Below, in pieces: positions 1-8,341 of a stretch of 25,611 nt of DNA. The number at the start of each line of letters is the position of its first letter. The first letter of the stretch is position 1. The stretch spans positions 1 through 25,611 of the forward strand of contig CALELI010000130.1 of assembly GCA_937902455.1 (NCBI GenBank). The letters run 5' to 3'. This DNA is from an uncultured Prevotellaceae bacterium. Lineage in GTDB: Bacteria; Bacteroidota; Bacteroidia; Bacteroidales; Bacteroidaceae. A program made the translations under genes and the position numbers. The notes beneath the pieces were generated by a model that was given only the letters and a program-made list of their open reading frames with translations, did no database searches and had not been told where the DNA came from.

Positions 1-1346
1 TTTTGCCGTCTTGACTCCTGAATGGTGAACACCAGACCAAGAATTGTTGATGCCACACCTGCAATCAGGAACGAATACCATATTGACGTGCCTCCCTCTG
101 CGAAAAGCAATATCAGGAAAGCAGGCAGGAAGGCAATGAAACCATTGACCAGTGTCACCCAAGACGCTTTCTTGGGCTGCTGCAACATATTTAGGAAGTT
201 CATCAGTACATTTTCTGCACCGAGGAACAACAACGATAGGGAGAATATCCTGATGGCCTCTATATCGTACAGACTTATCGTGTCGTAACCGAATACGTAG
301 AACAAAAAGTTTGGATTTATCAGCACTATGGCGGTAATGATTGATAATGTAACCGACAGCCACAGGATTGTCTTTTTCAGCATACTGAGACAAGATTCAA
401 AGTTGCCTATGCCATATTGCAAGCCTACAATAATTCTCATCACTCCGGAGAAGCCTCCGATGAAGATGAAAGAGACAGAGAATATGAATGAGCGGATGCT
501 CAGGCATCCCAATGACTCACTGCCCATAGCAAGGCTGAGTCCCCAGACCAGTATCCAACTCTTCAGGAGACTTTCCATCTGACTGATTGCGCTCGGCATT
601 CCCTGACCAATCATCTCCTTTGTCTCTTTCTTCCTGTCAGATACGATTCCGGAGTAATCATTGCCGCACACTTCAGATACTTTTGTTGTCAGGAAAGGTG
701 TCTGCTTCCGTATGATAATGACGGTCGCAAGGCACCTGGCAACGGTGGCTATGACGGTGCCGAGCCCCACTCCGGCAACACCCATTCCCAACATACCGGT
801 AAACAGCAGGTCAAGAAGCAAGTTCAGAGTGCCTTCCCCGATTGTCAGCCAAGTAATATTCGACACCTTTCCGTATGAGTTCAAAATGCTGACTCCACAG
901 GAACTGACCAATCCGAATGGTGCCGTAATCATCAACAGGCACATGTATGTGATTGCCATATCGTGTATAGCAGGTGTCAGCGAAACCGAGCCGGCAATAA
1001 TCCATGGGAAAGGAAGCTGAAAAATGGTGAGCGTAACAGCAATGGTTGTAATGAGCCTTCTTCCAGCACTGATGCAGATTGCAGTGTCACGCGCATCGCT
1101 TCTCCCGAGTTGATATACTAGGCGGGACATAATTCCAGTCTGTGGAATGATGCTGAAGATTGCCATGAAGATTGCCAAAGGATACGACGCATTTATCGCC
1201 GCCAGAGCGTCTGCCCCGACATAATTACCGACGACAAGGCTGTCGCAAAAGACAATGATCATTGTCGAGACCTGCGACAAAAGCATATACGGCAGAAACT
1301 GCCGGATCTTGAGGTTGATAAGTTTACTGTCTGAAAAAATGTTCAT
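1..1346 (-). CDS. MATE-family multidrug/drug:cation antiporter, 3' end outside window
   Basis: This inner-membrane exporter of the MATE (NorM/DinF-like) family moves drugs or metabolites outward at the expense of a cation gradient; the substrate cannot be read from sequence. The frame is open from an ATG at 1346 to the window edge, giving about 448 visible codons, close to the usual 440-460, so only the last few residues and the stop are missing. The translation is almost entirely alternating hydrophobic helices and short loops. The N-terminal part has the family's typical pattern (FLPYMLLSQVSTMIIVFCDS, then VGNYVGADALAAIN), and a second half of similar layout fits the twofold 6+6 helix repeat. 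A -7 promoter box lies about 80 bp upstream, so it is probably transcribed apart from the HD gene. No frameshift is seen. Family assignment is firm; substrate unknown. Confidence 0.9.
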   Translation of the reverse strand, partial: MNIFSDSKLINLKIRQFLPYMLLSQVSTMIIVFCDSLVVGNYVGADALAAINASYPLAIFMAIFSIIPQTGIMSRLVYQLGRSDARDTAICISAGRRLITTIAVTLTIFQLPFPWIIAGSVSLTPAIHDMAITYMCLLMITAPFGLVSSCGVSILNSYGKVSNITWLTIGEGTLNLLLDLLFTGMLGMGVAGVGLGTVIATVARCLATVIIIRKQTPFLTTKVSEVCGNDYSGIVSDRKKETKEMIGQGMPSAISQMESLLKSWILVWGLSLAMGSESLGCLSIRSFIFSVSFIFIGGFSGVMRIIVGLQYGIGNFESCLSMLKKTILWLSVTLSIITAIVLINPNFLFYVFGYDTISLYDIEAIRIFSLSLLFLGAENVLMNFLNMLQQPKKASWVTLVNGFIAFLPAFLILLFAEGGTSIWYSFLIAGVASTILGLVFTIQESRRQ

Positions 1347-1422
1347 AGCTTCAAATATTTCCTAACCGTTCCTTCACGAGCAGAGAGACTATCCTTCCCG
1401 TTCTTAATTCTTCATTTTCCTG

Positions 1423-1430
1423 CAAAGTTA
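1423..1430 (-). promoter_or_regulatory. Bacteroidota -7 promoter box for the MATE gene
   Basis: The minus strand reads TAACTTTG followed by C, an exact match to the Bacteroidota -7 consensus TAnnTTTG. Transcription would start near 1418, giving a leader of about 70 nt before the ATG at 1346. No good -33 TTTG is seen at the expected 19-21 bp distance; an A/T-rich tract occupies that position. Confidence 0.5.
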
Positions 1431-1459
1431 CGAAAATATCATTGAAGGAAAAAATTTTT

Positions 1460-1999
1460 TTATTCTTCAAACTTCTCTACCCATTCGTCGAACCGGGCGA
1501 GGGTTCTGGGACCGAACTTAGCGAGGGAGGCGCGGGCTTGGTCGATGGTCTTTTCCTTGTCGGGCTTCGTCTTGGAGAAGAACTTGTCGGCGTAGCAGAT
1601 GATCTGCTCCTCGAGGGTTTCGGGACGGTAGTCCTGCAGGGGAAGGGGGAGGTTCTGCTCCCTGATGTCCTGGATGGTGATTCCTGTGCCGGTGTGGCGT
1701 GCACAGACACGTGCGTGGCGGGGAAAGCCTTCCTTCAGAAGCAGTTCGGCACCGAGAAGTCCGTGACGGATGTATGGTTCCGTTCCGAAGCACTGGATGC
1801 CGTCGGCATCGCAGAGGAAGATTCCTATGTCGTGGAGCATGGCTGCCTCTTCGATGAATTCCTCGTCAAGGTCCCATTCGGGATGGTTCTCTGCTATCTC
1901 GAGTGCCTTGTCGGTCACGCTGATGCTGTGGCGGATAAGTATCTCCTTCAGGGGGGTCTCTTCAGGGTAGTATTTGTCGATTATTGCGTTGTAGTTCAC
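1460..1999 (-). CDS. HD-domain phosphohydrolase
   Basis: This is a small cytoplasmic metal-dependent phosphohydrolase of the HD superfamily, 179 residues; the substrate (nucleotide or other phosphoester) is unknown. The metal-ligand pattern is complete: His24, His56-Asp57 (in AAMLHDIG), His79, His102 and Asp138. The start is GTG at 1999. There is no in-frame ATG nearby, the next Met is residue 54, which would remove the first HD ligand, and an in-frame stop lies 18 bases upstream. The inverted-repeat element at 2018-2215 ends only 18 bp before this start, so whatever promoter or leader the gene once had was displaced, or is now supplied by the element. The coding sequence looks richer in G+C than the MATE gene beside it. 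The family is clear, the substrate is not. Confidence 0.85.
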   Translation of the reverse strand: MNYNAIIDKYYPEETPLKEILIRHSISVTDKALEIAENHPEWDLDEEFIEEAAMLHDIGIFLCDADGIQCFGTEPYIRHGLLGAELLLKEGFPRHARVCARHTGTGITIQDIREQNLPLPLQDYRPETLEEQIICYADKFFSKTKPDKEKTIDQARASLAKFGPRTLARFDEWVEKFEE

Positions 2000-2017
2000 A
2001 AGATTATTTACTATTTA

Positions 2018-2215
2018 GGTGGGTTCTAAAAATTCACCGTTTTAATAAAGAAGCATAACAATGGGTTAGAATAAACTTTTCGTCGCTTTTGGATTTCTTT
2101 CGACATCTTGCTGTTTGTCAGTCGGTCACAATGCCCGCATTGCTCCCTCCCTCCGCGCAGCAATCTGCTCGAAACAAATCTCAAAATCGTCTGAAATGAA
2201 TTTATAGAACCCACC
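2018..2215. mobile_element. MITE-like inverted-repeat element, about 198 bp
   Basis: The ends are 19-bp terminal inverted repeats: GGTGGGTTCTAAAAATTCA at 2018-2036 and its reverse complement at 2197-2215, with one mismatch. Both ends are flanked by TTA (2015-2017 and 2216-2218), compatible with a 3-bp target duplication. No transposase is encoded inside; a 62-codon frame runs from repeat to repeat but shows no recognisable domain. Size, repeats and flanks fit a non-autonomous miniature element mobilised in trans. A TNA-type duplication would suit an IS5-family parent, but that is inference. It sits between ygiQ and the HD gene, directly upstream of the latter. Confidence 0.7.
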
Positions 2216-2256
2216 TTAATTATTTACGATTTGGACTAATGGCCATAATAATTTTC

Positions 2257-2284
2257 TTTTCACTATTCACTTTTCACTATTCAC
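2257..2284. repeat. Two exact 14-bp tandem copies at the ygiQ 3' end
   Basis: On the minus strand the unit GTGAATAGTGAAAA occurs twice without change. The first copy contributes the last codon of ygiQ (GAA) and its stop codon TAG; the second lies just downstream. It resembles the stop-containing short repeats at 9733-9769 and 21123-21140. Confidence 0.85.
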
Positions 2285-4001
2285 TCCGAGCATTGCGAGG
2301 TTTGTACCAGAAAAAGTATTGATGTTGTGCCTGCTTGTCTTTAGGGGTCTTTGCTGAGTAGACGGCTTCGCCGGTGTATGGGTTGATGCCGGTGTAGTAC
2401 ATCTCTGTGCTGAGGGTCATCGGGGTAGGGGTGAACTCCTGTACCTGTTCGAGATGGAAGCCGAGCCTGCGTGTCTTGTCTGCCAGGCTCTTCATGTCTT
2501 CCTTTCTGCAGCCGGGGTGTGCGCTGATGAAATATGGCACAATCTGCTGCCGGAGTCCGCTCTGCCGGCATGTGGAGTCAAAGAAGCGCTTGAAGTCGTA
2601 GAACAGTTCGAACGACGGCTTGCGCATGAGATGGAGCACGTTGTCCTCAGTGTGTTCAGGTGCGACCTTAAGACGTCCGCTTACGTGATTGCGGATGAGT
2701 TCGCTCGCGTATCTGCGTCCTGCCTTCTCGTCGCTCATCACGAGGTCGTAGCGCACTCCGCTGCCTATGAAGCTCTTCTTTATCTGCGGGAGGGAGTCGA
2801 CTTCGCGGTAGATGCTGAGCAGTGGTGAGTGGTCGTTGTCGAGATTCCTGCAGACTTTGGGGAAGATGCATGATGGGCGTCGGCACTGGACGCAGATGGA
2901 ACGGTCCCTGCCCTGCATGGCGTACATGTTGGCACTCGGCCCGCCGAGGTCGCTGAGATAGCCCTTGAAGTCGGGCATCGTGCATATCTGCCGTACTTCG
3001 CGCATGATGCTTTCCTTGCTCCTGCTGCATACGAACTTGCCCTGATGGGCGGATATGGTGCAGAAGGAACAGCCGCCGAAACAGCCTCTGTGGAGGTTGA
3101 CCGAGAACTTGATCATCTCGTAGGCAGGGATGGTCTTGCCTTTGTATTTCGGATGTGGCAGACGGGTGTATGGCAGGTCGAAACTGTGGTCGAGTTCTGC
3201 CTGTGTCATTGGAGGGTAGGGCGGGTTGACGACGACGAACTTGTCTGCAACCTGCTGCACGATGGTCTTTGCCGTGATCCGGTTTGACTGTTCCTCGATG
3301 AGCCGGAAGTTCTCTGCCTGGCATCTTTTGTCCGCAAGGCATTCCTCATGGGAATGGAGGACGATGCAATCCTCTGGCATCTGGCTGGATGAGCCGGAGA
3401 TATAGGATGTCTGTGGTATGGCGGTCCTGCCTGTGTCCCACTGACCTGTGTCCATCAGCCGTGCCACTTCCCTTATTGGCTTTTCGCCCATGCCATAGAT
3501 GAGCAGGTCGGCATGGCTGTCGAGGAGTATGGACGGACGGAGTCGGTCCTGCCAGTAGTCGTAGTGGGTAAGTCGCCGCATTGAGGCTTCGATGCCTCCG
3601 ATGATGACTGGGACGTCTGGAAATAATTCCTTGAGGATGGCTGTATAGACTATCGTTGGGTATTCCGGCCGTTTGTCGTGACGACCGTCAGGGCTGTAGG
3701 CGTCCTCGGAACGAAGACGGCGGTTGGCTGTGTACTTGTTGACCATTGAGTCCATGCAGCCCGGTGAAATCGCGAAGAAGAGCCTCGGTCGGCCGAGCTT
3801 CCTGAAATCGCGGAAATCGCCGTGCCAGTCGGGCTGTGGGACAACTGCTACTTTATAGCCGTCGGCCTCGAGTATCCTTCCGATTACAGCCGTAGCGAAT
3901 GAAGGGTGGTCGACATAGGCATCGCCTGAGAATATAATCACATCAGGCTGTTCCCAGCCAAGATGTTCCATTTCTTTCTTTGTAGTGGGTAGCCAGTTCA
4001 T
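2277..4001 (-). CDS. ygiQ: YgiQ-family radical SAM protein
   Basis: This is a 574-residue radical S-adenosylmethionine protein of the YgiQ (UPF0313) family; the reaction has not been established as far as I know. The N-terminal region has the family-typical opening (LPTTKKEME, then SGDAYVDHPSF), a B12-binding-like fold by family knowledge. The cluster-binding motif CxxxCxxC is at Cys307, Cys311 and Cys314 (GCFGGCSFC). A second cysteine group, Cys370, Cys373, Cys378 and Cys384, could hold an extra iron-sulfur site. The start overlaps the stop of the amidase gene as ATGA (3998-4001), so translation is probably coupled and ygiQ is the last gene of this transcription unit. The final codon and stop fall in a 14-bp tandem repeat. 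It looks more G+C-rich than the upstream genes. Family assignment is very secure. Confidence 0.95.
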   Translation of the reverse strand: MNWLPTTKKEMEHLGWEQPDVIIFSGDAYVDHPSFATAVIGRILEADGYKVAVVPQPDWHGDFRDFRKLGRPRLFFAISPGCMDSMVNKYTANRRLRSEDAYSPDGRHDKRPEYPTIVYTAILKELFPDVPVIIGGIEASMRRLTHYDYWQDRLRPSILLDSHADLLIYGMGEKPIREVARLMDTGQWDTGRTAIPQTSYISGSSSQMPEDCIVLHSHEECLADKRCQAENFRLIEEQSNRITAKTIVQQVADKFVVVNPPYPPMTQAELDHSFDLPYTRLPHPKYKGKTIPAYEMIKFSVNLHRGCFGGCSFCTISAHQGKFVCSRSKESIMREVRQICTMPDFKGYLSDLGGPSANMYAMQGRDRSICVQCRRPSCIFPKVCRNLDNDHSPLLSIYREVDSLPQIKKSFIGSGVRYDLVMSDEKAGRRYASELIRNHVSGRLKVAPEHTEDNVLHLMRKPSFELFYDFKRFFDSTCRQSGLRQQIVPYFISAHPGCRKEDMKSLADKTRRLGFHLEQVQEFTPTPMTLSTEMYYTGINPYTGEAVYSAKTPKDKQAQHQYFFWYKPRNARSE

Positions 4002-7000
4002 TGCTCAATTAGTTTAAGGAAATCAGCCATCAGCATGTTGCGATGCCGAGGCTCTGTCATGGTTTCAAACGGAAATCCACAGATGACTGCTTTCTTGCCG
4101 TCTTTATCAGTGAAATATGCGGCGGCGGCCTTGTCGGCATAGATGAGAAGTGGCTTGCCCTGTTCTGATATGAGTGATGTAGGGAATGGCACGGAGTAGC
4201 ATTTGTCGTTCATTTCACGCCAGAAGGTGTATGTGACTGTAGAGTCGGCATCGGTGACTGTGTCCAGGCTCTTGTCCATCAGGGATATGTCGGTCTTTGC
4301 AGAGATGCCGAGGCTCTGTGCGAGATTGCCGGAAAGCAATCCTCTCAGGTTCGCTCCTGTGACGATGAGCCTGTTGCCTTTGTTTACATACGATGTCAGC
4401 ATGGACTGAATCCGAGTGTCAAATACTTTCTGTACGCCACAGATGAGGTCTGCATACTTGTAGGAATCAAGTCGGGTGCTGCCAGCCATGACGGCACCTA
4501 TGCTGGCGGAGCAGAACGAATGGCCGCTTGCCTCTCTTATCGCCTTGCCGTGGATGAAAGGATAGTCGAAGGTATTGCCCATTATAATCTTGCCCTCAAG
4601 TTCGTTGCCGCTGTAGCCTGTGCCGTCTGTGGCTTCAGAACCCATGTTTGCCTTGCTGAATGTCTTCTGCCTGCCGCAATAACCGGCAAATGCTCCATAT
4701 TGTACGCCAGGGTCTCTGTCAAGGTCAAATCCCTGTTCTTCTGACGTGTTTATCTGTGCCGGTCCTTCAAGGCGCGTGAATGCGTTTACAAGCAGTATAG
4801 TCCCATTGTTCGCTGGCGAGATATATGCGGAAAGTGTCTCTGACGGGAAACTGCATCCACCGTTGTTGGCTGCGACTACATAGAATGAGTATATGTTGCC
4901 GGGAGTGGCTTTAATGCTATGTGTCGTCCCCCTGACAACCTTGCCGTTGTCAAAGGCTCCGTCGTTGGTACGGGTGTATATGATGAAGAACTGAGGCTTT
5001 GCTGTCGGTTCTAATGGGTCGTTCACACCTTCCCACGATAGATGAATGGTGCTGTCAGGCTCTGATAATGAGGTTCTGAAATTCCTTACAGGCAGAGGCT
5101 GCACCATGTACTCGAGATGGTGGGTGGTCGCAATATATTTGAGTATTGTCTTATACACAGACCTCGAGAAGTCAAACTTGAATTTAGGGTCATAGCCAAG
5201 ACACATGTCTGCGAAGTTCTGATGTGACAGCATTTCGAGGATGACTGACGGAACTGCAGGCTCGCGTGTCTCGCAGGGGCTGCGGCGTTGTATATGTCGT
5301 ACCGGCCAGTTGTATGATTCAAGGTCAGTGCTGAGGTTGGTTATGAACATGCTTGCAAGGTCGTAGCTTGCGAAACGTCCGATTCCGTTGAGAGAGGTGA
5401 TAGTATCGACCACTGTCACGACCATAGAATCAGGAATGATGACTATAGTGTCGGCACGTAAGCTGTCATTGCATAAACTGTCGACTTTCAGGCTGTCATT
5501 ATATATGCTGTCAACGGATGTACTGTCAACTTTCAGGTTTCCGGCAATCTGCGACTTGACAGGTTTTGGAATCTTCTTCTGCACTTTCTTTGTGGTCGAT
5601 GTGGTACAGATGGATAATGAGCCCACTCTGCTGTCGTCGCGCCTGAATCCGGCATCGGTATGGAAGGCTACTGCCAGTTCGACTGGTACCTTCCTGCCTA
5701 CGGAATCGGAATAATATATGGATTCGCCGGCGAGGTTGTTGACGGAGTATGGACGGGTATAGAGGTCGTCGTTGTAGTCGGTGCTTGAGTGGTCGTAGAC
5801 CTTGTCTGTAAATCCTGCCCATTGGGCATAGTATCGTGATGCCTCTGCCCAGCGAGGTAAGCCACTTGCTGCCAGGGAAGTGGTGACGTTGCCATAACCA
5901 GCACCAAACCGAACGGCATCAGCACTTACGACACCTTTTTGGCTGCTCTGGTTGAGGAGAACTACCTTGCAGTTGTTGTTGAGGCCTTCGTCGAATGAGA
6001 ATGTCCCGATATAGACCCATGTCCCTCCTCCAATCTTCTGATTGACTTCAATCTCGGTCACCATACCATTATGGTAAACCTGATAGATGGCGTTGTCGAT
6101 ACTTTCCTCAGAGGTCTGGTAGGACACATATACAGCATATTGTCCTGTCTCAGGGATATAAGGCTGCCATGTCGTGGATGCAAGACTATCCTTTGAATTA
6201 GATGTCTTGATGTAACGTGCCGTTCCGTCTGTAAACGGATTATCATTACCGGAATAGAGGTCTTTGATATATGCGAAACCAGATGTCTCTGATGTCTTCC
6301 AGGTGACATTGCGTGAGTTTTCCTTGTAATAGCCGTCAGTGGTCGGCTTATCGTTGTCAACGATAATCTCATTGTTCTGCCAGTTACGTTCACGAGGTGT
6401 ATAGACAATTGCCCCTGCATTTTCCAGCATAGGAATGATGTAAGGGATGACAAATGTCTGTGAGAACAGGTCTTCTGTCGTGCAGAAGAGTCTTGGACGT
6501 TGCCAGCTCCATGTTCCGGAATTATTGTATCTTCCATGACTTTGCCATAGGGCGATATGCCTGTTGTCTAATCCCTTGCCGGCAGTAAATGCCGCATTGT
6601 TGTTCCTTGTCCAGGAGTGGCCGGAATGGTCCTTTGTCCAGATGCGAGTGGAATCGATTGCGTTGGGGCGGAAGTAATTTGGGACAAGTTCCTCAATGAG
6701 TCTGCCAGAGGTGCTGACCTCAAGACGGTAACTGCTGATGGAATCGGGAAGGTATGAACGAATGGTCTTGTAGATGTCATTTACTATGGATGGAGTGAAT
6801 GCCTGTTCTCCGAATCCTCCGCCAACCTTAATCCTTATTGTGGAATCTTCATGGGATACATCGTATGAGTTCAGGGTACAAGGTTTAAGGACTTCTCCTT
6901 TTCGTACATAATTGTCGAAATAATGGAGCAGGGAATCCTTTACCTGTGCGTTGATGACAGGAGTGAGTGATGATACTTGTAATATACACAACAAAAGGAA

Positions 7001-7060
7001 CATTAAAATTCCTTTTGCTGTATGTGATGTATGATGTCTGGTCGTCCTCTTTGTTCTCAT
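3998..7060 (-). CDS. Secreted golvesin-domain protein with N-acetylmuramoyl-L-alanine amidase residues ('xanthan lyase-like')
   Basis: This 1020-residue exported protein belongs to a Bacteroidota group often labelled xanthan lyase or golvesin C-terminal-domain protein. It begins with a hydrophobic signal segment (about 18-38, cleavage after INA or nearby). The sequence fits a split amidase_3 zinc-hydrolase fold: His175 (LWQSHG), Glu196 (CTTEDLF), His467 (AVAFHTDAG) and Glu609 (VPSVILEM) match the three zinc ligands and the catalytic Glu. A golvesin-type beta domain (about 285-387) is inserted between the second and third. Residues 503-548 are a low-complexity linker rich in Asp-Ser-Leu. A fibronectin-III-like domain covers about 655-748, and a C-terminal domain (752-1020) ends in a glutamine-amidotransferase-like strand pattern. 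It starts 9 bp after plug and overlaps ygiQ by 4 bp. No type IX sorting domain is obvious at the C-terminus. The amidase role is my reading of the motifs, not shown. Confidence 0.8.
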   Translation of the reverse strand: MRTKRTTRHHTSHTAKGILMFLLLCILQVSSLTPVINAQVKDSLLHYFDNYVRKGEVLKPCTLNSYDVSHEDSTIRIKVGGGFGEQAFTPSIVNDIYKTIRSYLPDSISSYRLEVSTSGRLIEELVPNYFRPNAIDSTRIWTKDHSGHSWTRNNNAAFTAGKGLDNRHIALWQSHGRYNNSGTWSWQRPRLFCTTEDLFSQTFVIPYIIPMLENAGAIVYTPRERNWQNNEIIVDNDKPTTDGYYKENSRNVTWKTSETSGFAYIKDLYSGNDNPFTDGTARYIKTSNSKDSLASTTWQPYIPETGQYAVYVSYQTSEESIDNAIYQVYHNGMVTEIEVNQKIGGGTWVYIGTFSFDEGLNNNCKVVLLNQSSQKGVVSADAVRFGAGYGNVTTSLAASGLPRWAEASRYYAQWAGFTDKVYDHSSTDYNDDLYTRPYSVNNLAGESIYYSDSVGRKVPVELAVAFHTDAGFRRDDSRVGSLSICTTSTTKKVQKKIPKPVKSQIAGNLKVDSTSVDSIYNDSLKVDSLCNDSLRADTIVIIPDSMVVTVVDTITSLNGIGRFASYDLASMFITNLSTDLESYNWPVRHIQRRSPCETREPAVPSVILEMLSHQNFADMCLGYDPKFKFDFSRSVYKTILKYIATTHHLEYMVQPLPVRNFRTSLSEPDSTIHLSWEGVNDPLEPTAKPQFFIIYTRTNDGAFDNGKVVRGTTHSIKATPGNIYSFYVVAANNGGCSFPSETLSAYISPANNGTILLVNAFTRLEGPAQINTSEEQGFDLDRDPGVQYGAFAGYCGRQKTFSKANMGSEATDGTGYSGNELEGKIIMGNTFDYPFIHGKAIREASGHSFCSASIGAVMAGSTRLDSYKYADLICGVQKVFDTRIQSMLTSYVNKGNRLIVTGANLRGLLSGNLAQSLGISAKTDISLMDKSLDTVTDADSTVTYTFWREMNDKCYSVPFPTSLISEQGKPLLIYADKAAAAYFTDKDGKKAVICGFPFETMTEPRHRNMLMADFLKLIEQ

Positions 7061-7069
7061 CCTTTGATG

Positions 7070-8341
7070 TCAGTTCCCTTTGTAATTGTATTTATTGAAG
7101 CCTACTAATTTGTCATATCTCCCTCCAAAGGGCCTGTGATATACATATACATAGTACTCATTTTCTGTCTGATAGAAATTTCCTTCGGTCATGTCGGTCA
7201 TTCCCACCTGCCTTTCGCCATCGTCGTTCACCAACACATATTGATAATTATATGAACCTTGCTTCAGGGGAAGTACCAGTTCGTATTGGTGGCTAAGGTT
7301 GTTGTATTCCATCTGGTAGTAGGAATCATAGCTGTTGTCCGTCAGGTCTCCGTTCAGGTAGACTTCTCCTCCCGGCAGCTTGGGACTGACGAGCGTGAAA
7401 TGAACAAAGAAATAGTCGCTTTCTGTGTCGTTTTCCTCGTCGTCATTGTTTATGATGTAATAGCGGCCATCCTGATCCTCATCGTAGAGATAATTAATCC
7501 TTGGCTTGTCAGGATAGATGACTGCGTGATAATATCCTTTGTCATAGTACATCTTGTCGATGTGCATGGTCGGCACGAGCCTGTCGAGAATCTCGAATCT
7601 TCTGTATTCGTTTCCGGCATCAAAGATGAGGCTCTTGTTGTAGTTGTAGATAAGTTGTGTGGCCTTGATGTATGTCGGTTTCAGATTGGAGGCGTGAGTG
7701 TCCCATCTTCTGTTCTGAACCACAACTGGCTTGAATTCACTTTCTGGATTATCAACAGCATAGTCCTTGTAGTTTATGGTGAAGGATACTTGCTGGTGGG
7801 ATTGGTAAGTGTCGATGTCGGTATTTGCACTTACGTCGATATCGATTCCTATCTTTGGCTCGACTATGCTGAAACATGCCTGGGCTACCGGCTCGTCGTC
7901 TCCGTCCTGATAGAATTCGACCTTATAGTTTCCGCTTATGAGCAGTTTTACGTCTTTGTTCGGGAATGTGATGGAATAGTGGTTGTACTCCATCTCTGTA
8001 GTCATTGACTGGGCGTATTGCTCGATTCTGTACGTTCCGTTAATCCCAGTCATATAGTCACCTTCGTAGATGTCGGATGGTTGCCATTCAGCATCACAAT
8101 GGGTGACTTTATATGTGTATCTTACATAGTTGTGCTGCAAGTCGTCGAAGGATATCTCGACGAAATGCCCACTCCCCATAACGATTACGGGAGGTTCGCC
8201 CCATTTGCCGTCAGCCTTTACCTGTACGGTCTTGAGGTTTTCCATGAAAGAGGCTGTCTGCTGAGCTGCGGAATGAATGTTCGTCAATCCGCAGCTGACA
8301 GCCAGAATGATTATCTTAGAAATTGAAATAATTCTTTGCAT
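7070..8341 (-). CDS. Type IX secretion system Plug protein (DUF5103)
   Basis: In the T9SS, Plug seals the SprA translocon pore from the periplasmic side when no cargo is moving. This 423-residue protein shows a signal peptide (MQRIISISKIIILAVSC, cleavage likely after HSA) and the two beta-rich DUF5103 regions. The C-terminal signature is clear: YLNGDLTDNSYDSYYQMEY, then LKQGSYNYQYV, EGNFYQTENEYYVYVYHRPFG. I chose ATG 8341 because it gives a clean signal peptide. The frame stays open to 8458, but that extension is charged, runs inside uxaC and would bury the signal sequence. With this start the gene overlaps the uxaC stop by 26 bp, implying coupled translation. The amidase gene follows after 9 bp. 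SprA, its partner, is encoded at 23460. Family assignment is firm; function in this organism is inferred. Confidence 0.9.
   Translation of the reverse strand: MQRIISISKIIILAVSCGLTNIHSAAQQTASFMENLKTVQVKADGKWGEPPVIVMGSGHFVEISFDDLQHNYVRYTYKVTHCDAEWQPSDIYEGDYMTGINGTYRIEQYAQSMTTEMEYNHYSITFPNKDVKLLISGNYKVEFYQDGDDEPVAQACFSIVEPKIGIDIDVSANTDIDTYQSHQQVSFTINYKDYAVDNPESEFKPVVVQNRRWDTHASNLKPTYIKATQLIYNYNKSLIFDAGNEYRRFEILDRLVPTMHIDKMYYDKGYYHAVIYPDKPRINYLYDEDQDGRYYIINNDDEENDTESDYFFVHFTLVSPKLPGGEVYLNGDLTDNSYDSYYQMEYNNLSHQYELVLPLKQGSYNYQYVLVNDDGERQVGMTDMTEGNFYQTENEYYVYVYHRPFGGRYDKLVGFNKYNYKGN

Noticed and set aside
1444..1468. Terminator after the HD gene
   Set aside because: The tract is an A-run next to a T-run with only four flanking complementary bases; no stable G/C stem.
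1442..2029. A 195-codon plus-strand open frame opposite the HD gene
   Set aside because: The minus-strand frame has all HD metal ligands; the plus frame shows no family signature.
2026..2214. A 62-codon frame filling the MITE-like element
   Set aside because: It starts and ends inside the terminal repeats and has no domain; its coding look follows from the element's sequence.
7259..8008. A 249-codon plus-strand open frame inside plug
   Set aside because: It is antisense to a clear DUF5103 protein; its Val-rich translation mirrors the Asp/Tyr/Asn codons of Plug.
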